Under the pieces are notes generated by a model, which made no database searches, was not told the origin of the DNA, and saw only the letters and a list, made by a program, of their open reading frames with translations. Position numbers and translations under genes: made by a program. DNA of 64,000 nucleotides from Pseudomonadota bacterium (GTDB taxonomy: Bacteria > Pseudomonadota > Gammaproteobacteria > Acidiferrobacterales > Acidiferrobacteraceae): NCBI GenBank assembly GCA_021816625.1, contig JAKAXM010000001.1, forward strand, positions 62,001-126,000, read 5' to 3'. Shown one piece after another: positions 63,226-64,000 of the stretch. Numbering within the stretch: position 1 is the stretch's first letter; each line of letters begins with the position of its first letter.

Positions 63226-63861
63226 ATGCGACGCGCCGAACTCTTCAACAGCCTAAGTCACGCCGCCGGGGGCCTGCTCGCCATGGCGGGCACCGTGGTC
63301 TTGATTGTTCTCGCGGCCGAACGCGCCGATCCGTGGCGTATCGTGAGCTTTAGCATCTACGGGCTTACCCTGATCTTTCTCTATAGCATGTCGGGCCTCT
63401 ACCACGGGCTTAAAGGTCGCGCCCGCGTCGTCTTCCAACACCTCGACCACGTCGCCATTTATCTGCTGATCGCGGGCACCTATACGCCCTTCGTCCTTGG
63501 ACCCTTACGCGGACCGTGGGGCTGGACTCTGTTTGGGATCCTCTGGGGCCTGGCCACGATCGGCATCGTGCAGGAATTCATTCCGCAAAAATCGCGACGG
63601 CTGTCCATGATCTTCTATGTGGTCATGGGATGGCTCGTCGTCATCGCACTGCGGCCCCTCATGCAACATCTCGCGCCCGGCGGCCTTCTCTGGCTGGCCG
63701 CCGGTGGGCTTTTTTACACGATCGGGGTCGTCTTCTTCCTGCTAGACGAGCGATGGCCGCCCGCCCACGGCATATGGCATGCGTTTGTGCTGGCGGGCAG
63801 CATCAGTCAGTACTGCGCGGTATTGTTCTACATCGGTCTTGCACCGGCGCGGGGCGTCTAA
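63226..63861 (+). CDS. Haemolysin III family membrane protein (PAQR-like)
   Basis: 211 residues, seven membrane helices. HlyIII/YqfA motifs: AELFNSLSHAAGGLLAMAG, YGLTLIFLYSMSGLYHGL, VFQHLDHVAIYLLIAGTYTPF and the C-terminal HGIWHAFVLAGSISQYCAVLFY; the conserved Ser/His/Asp/His residues are intact. ATG 63226 after GGGGGAG gives the family start; ATG 63202 is possible. Confidence 0.9.
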   Translation: MRRAELFNSLSHAAGGLLAMAGTVVLIVLAAERADPWRIVSFSIYGLTLIFLYSMSGLYHGLKGRARVVFQHLDHVAIYLLIAGTYTPFVLGPLRGPWGWTLFGILWGLATIGIVQEFIPQKSRRLSMIFYVVMGWLVVIALRPLMQHLAPGGLLWLAAGGLFYTIGVVFFLLDERWPPAHGIWHAFVLAGSISQYCAVLFYIGLAPARGV

Positions 63862-63891
63862 AGACGGCGCCTCGGACATCCCGCGGGCGCT

Positions 63892-63999
63892 TTAGCCTGG
63901 CGGGTCGGCGCCGTGGGCGCCCCGGGCGGTACTTGGCAATAAGAGCACGAGCGGCGTGATGGCAAGGAACAAGATCCCCATGGCCCGAAAGACGTCGAT
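63892..63999 (-). CDS. C-terminal end of a probable MFS (DHA2-type) transporter, partial
   Basis: The reverse complement of the last bases reads IDVFRAMGILFLAITPLVLLLPSTARGAHG, then a short tail and TAA at 63892-63894. A final membrane helix after an (I/V)DVFR-like segment is typical of the last helix of DHA2 drug:H+ antiporters. Only 35 residues are visible, so the family call is tentative. It converges on the haemolysin-III gene. Confidence 0.42.
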   Translation of the reverse strand: MDVFRAMGILFLAITPLVLLLPSTARGAHGADPPG

Positions 64000-64000
64000 A

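Overview
The window reads as a continuous, gene-dense chromosomal stretch from a GC-rich gammaproteobacterium. Several blocks keep the gene order of Escherichia coli and its relatives: zapA-ssrS-ygfA facing ygfB-pepP-ubiH-ubiI, gatCAB beside mreBCD, and mrdA-mrdB-rlpA-...-ybeD-lipB-lipA. A QmoA/QmoB/HdrC/HdrB electron-transfer operon and a CbbQ/CbbO-type AAA+/VWA pair suggest a sulfur-oxidising chemolithoautotroph, perhaps of the Acidiferrobacter kind. That genus guess is inference; no rRNA or other taxonomic marker is present. I see no tRNA, rRNA, CRISPR array, insertion sequence, prophage or attachment site.

Region by region. 1-1.6 kb: 5' part of bioF and a divergent outer-membrane barrel gene. 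1.6-13.2 kb: a complete-looking MSHA-type (mannose-sensitive haemagglutinin) type IV pilus locus on the minus strand, transcribed mshA, C, D, O, P, E, G, I, I2/N, J, K, L, M, N, with a terminator-like hairpin just after the major pilin gene. 13.5-17.2 kb: trmL, trxC, a small secreted-peptide candidate, an AcuI-type reductase, rpiA and a second barrel protein. 17.2-20.0 kb: a PhnD-like periplasmic binding protein gene followed by a membrane GGDEF-EAL gene. 20.2-29.2 kb: ilvA, an orphan ORF, an EVE-domain gene, ymdB, 5-formyl-THF cyclo-ligase, 6S RNA, zapA, a zapB-like gene, ygfB, pepP and two ubiquinone hydroxylases. 29.3-32.7 kb: a four-gene MCE/Mla-type lipid transport operon. 32.7-39.2 kb: ntrBC, an unusual NRAMP-type transporter, ogt, an APC permease and a VOC protein. 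39.2-40.0 kb: two divergent XRE regulators. 40.0-45.0 kb: qmoA-qmoB-hdrC-hdrB. 45.4-48.6 kb: cbbQ/norQ- and cbbO/norD-like genes with an antisense glutaredoxin-like gene between them. 48.6-51.9 kb: gatCAB. 52.0-61.9 kb: the rod-shape and lipoate cluster. 61.9-63.9 kb: three small membrane-associated proteins and a haemolysin-III family protein. The final bases hold the C-terminus of a probable MFS transporter.

How the parts may work together. The MSHA ATPase MshE keeps the N-terminal c-di-GMP-binding (MshEN) repeats, and an apparently bifunctional GGDEF-EAL protein lies 4 kb beyond the pilus locus. The Qmo-like operon has separate HdrC and HdrB subunits where QmoC, the membrane cytochrome subunit, would be expected, which suggests a soluble electron-transfer module. 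It shares a 332-bp divergent control region with the AAA+/VWA pair. Most of the remaining content is ordinary housekeeping. The items most worth follow-up are the Qmo/HdrBC arrangement, the NRAMP protein with altered metal-site motifs, the possibly leaderless divergent XRE pair, the missing dacA in the rod cluster and the small secreted peptide.
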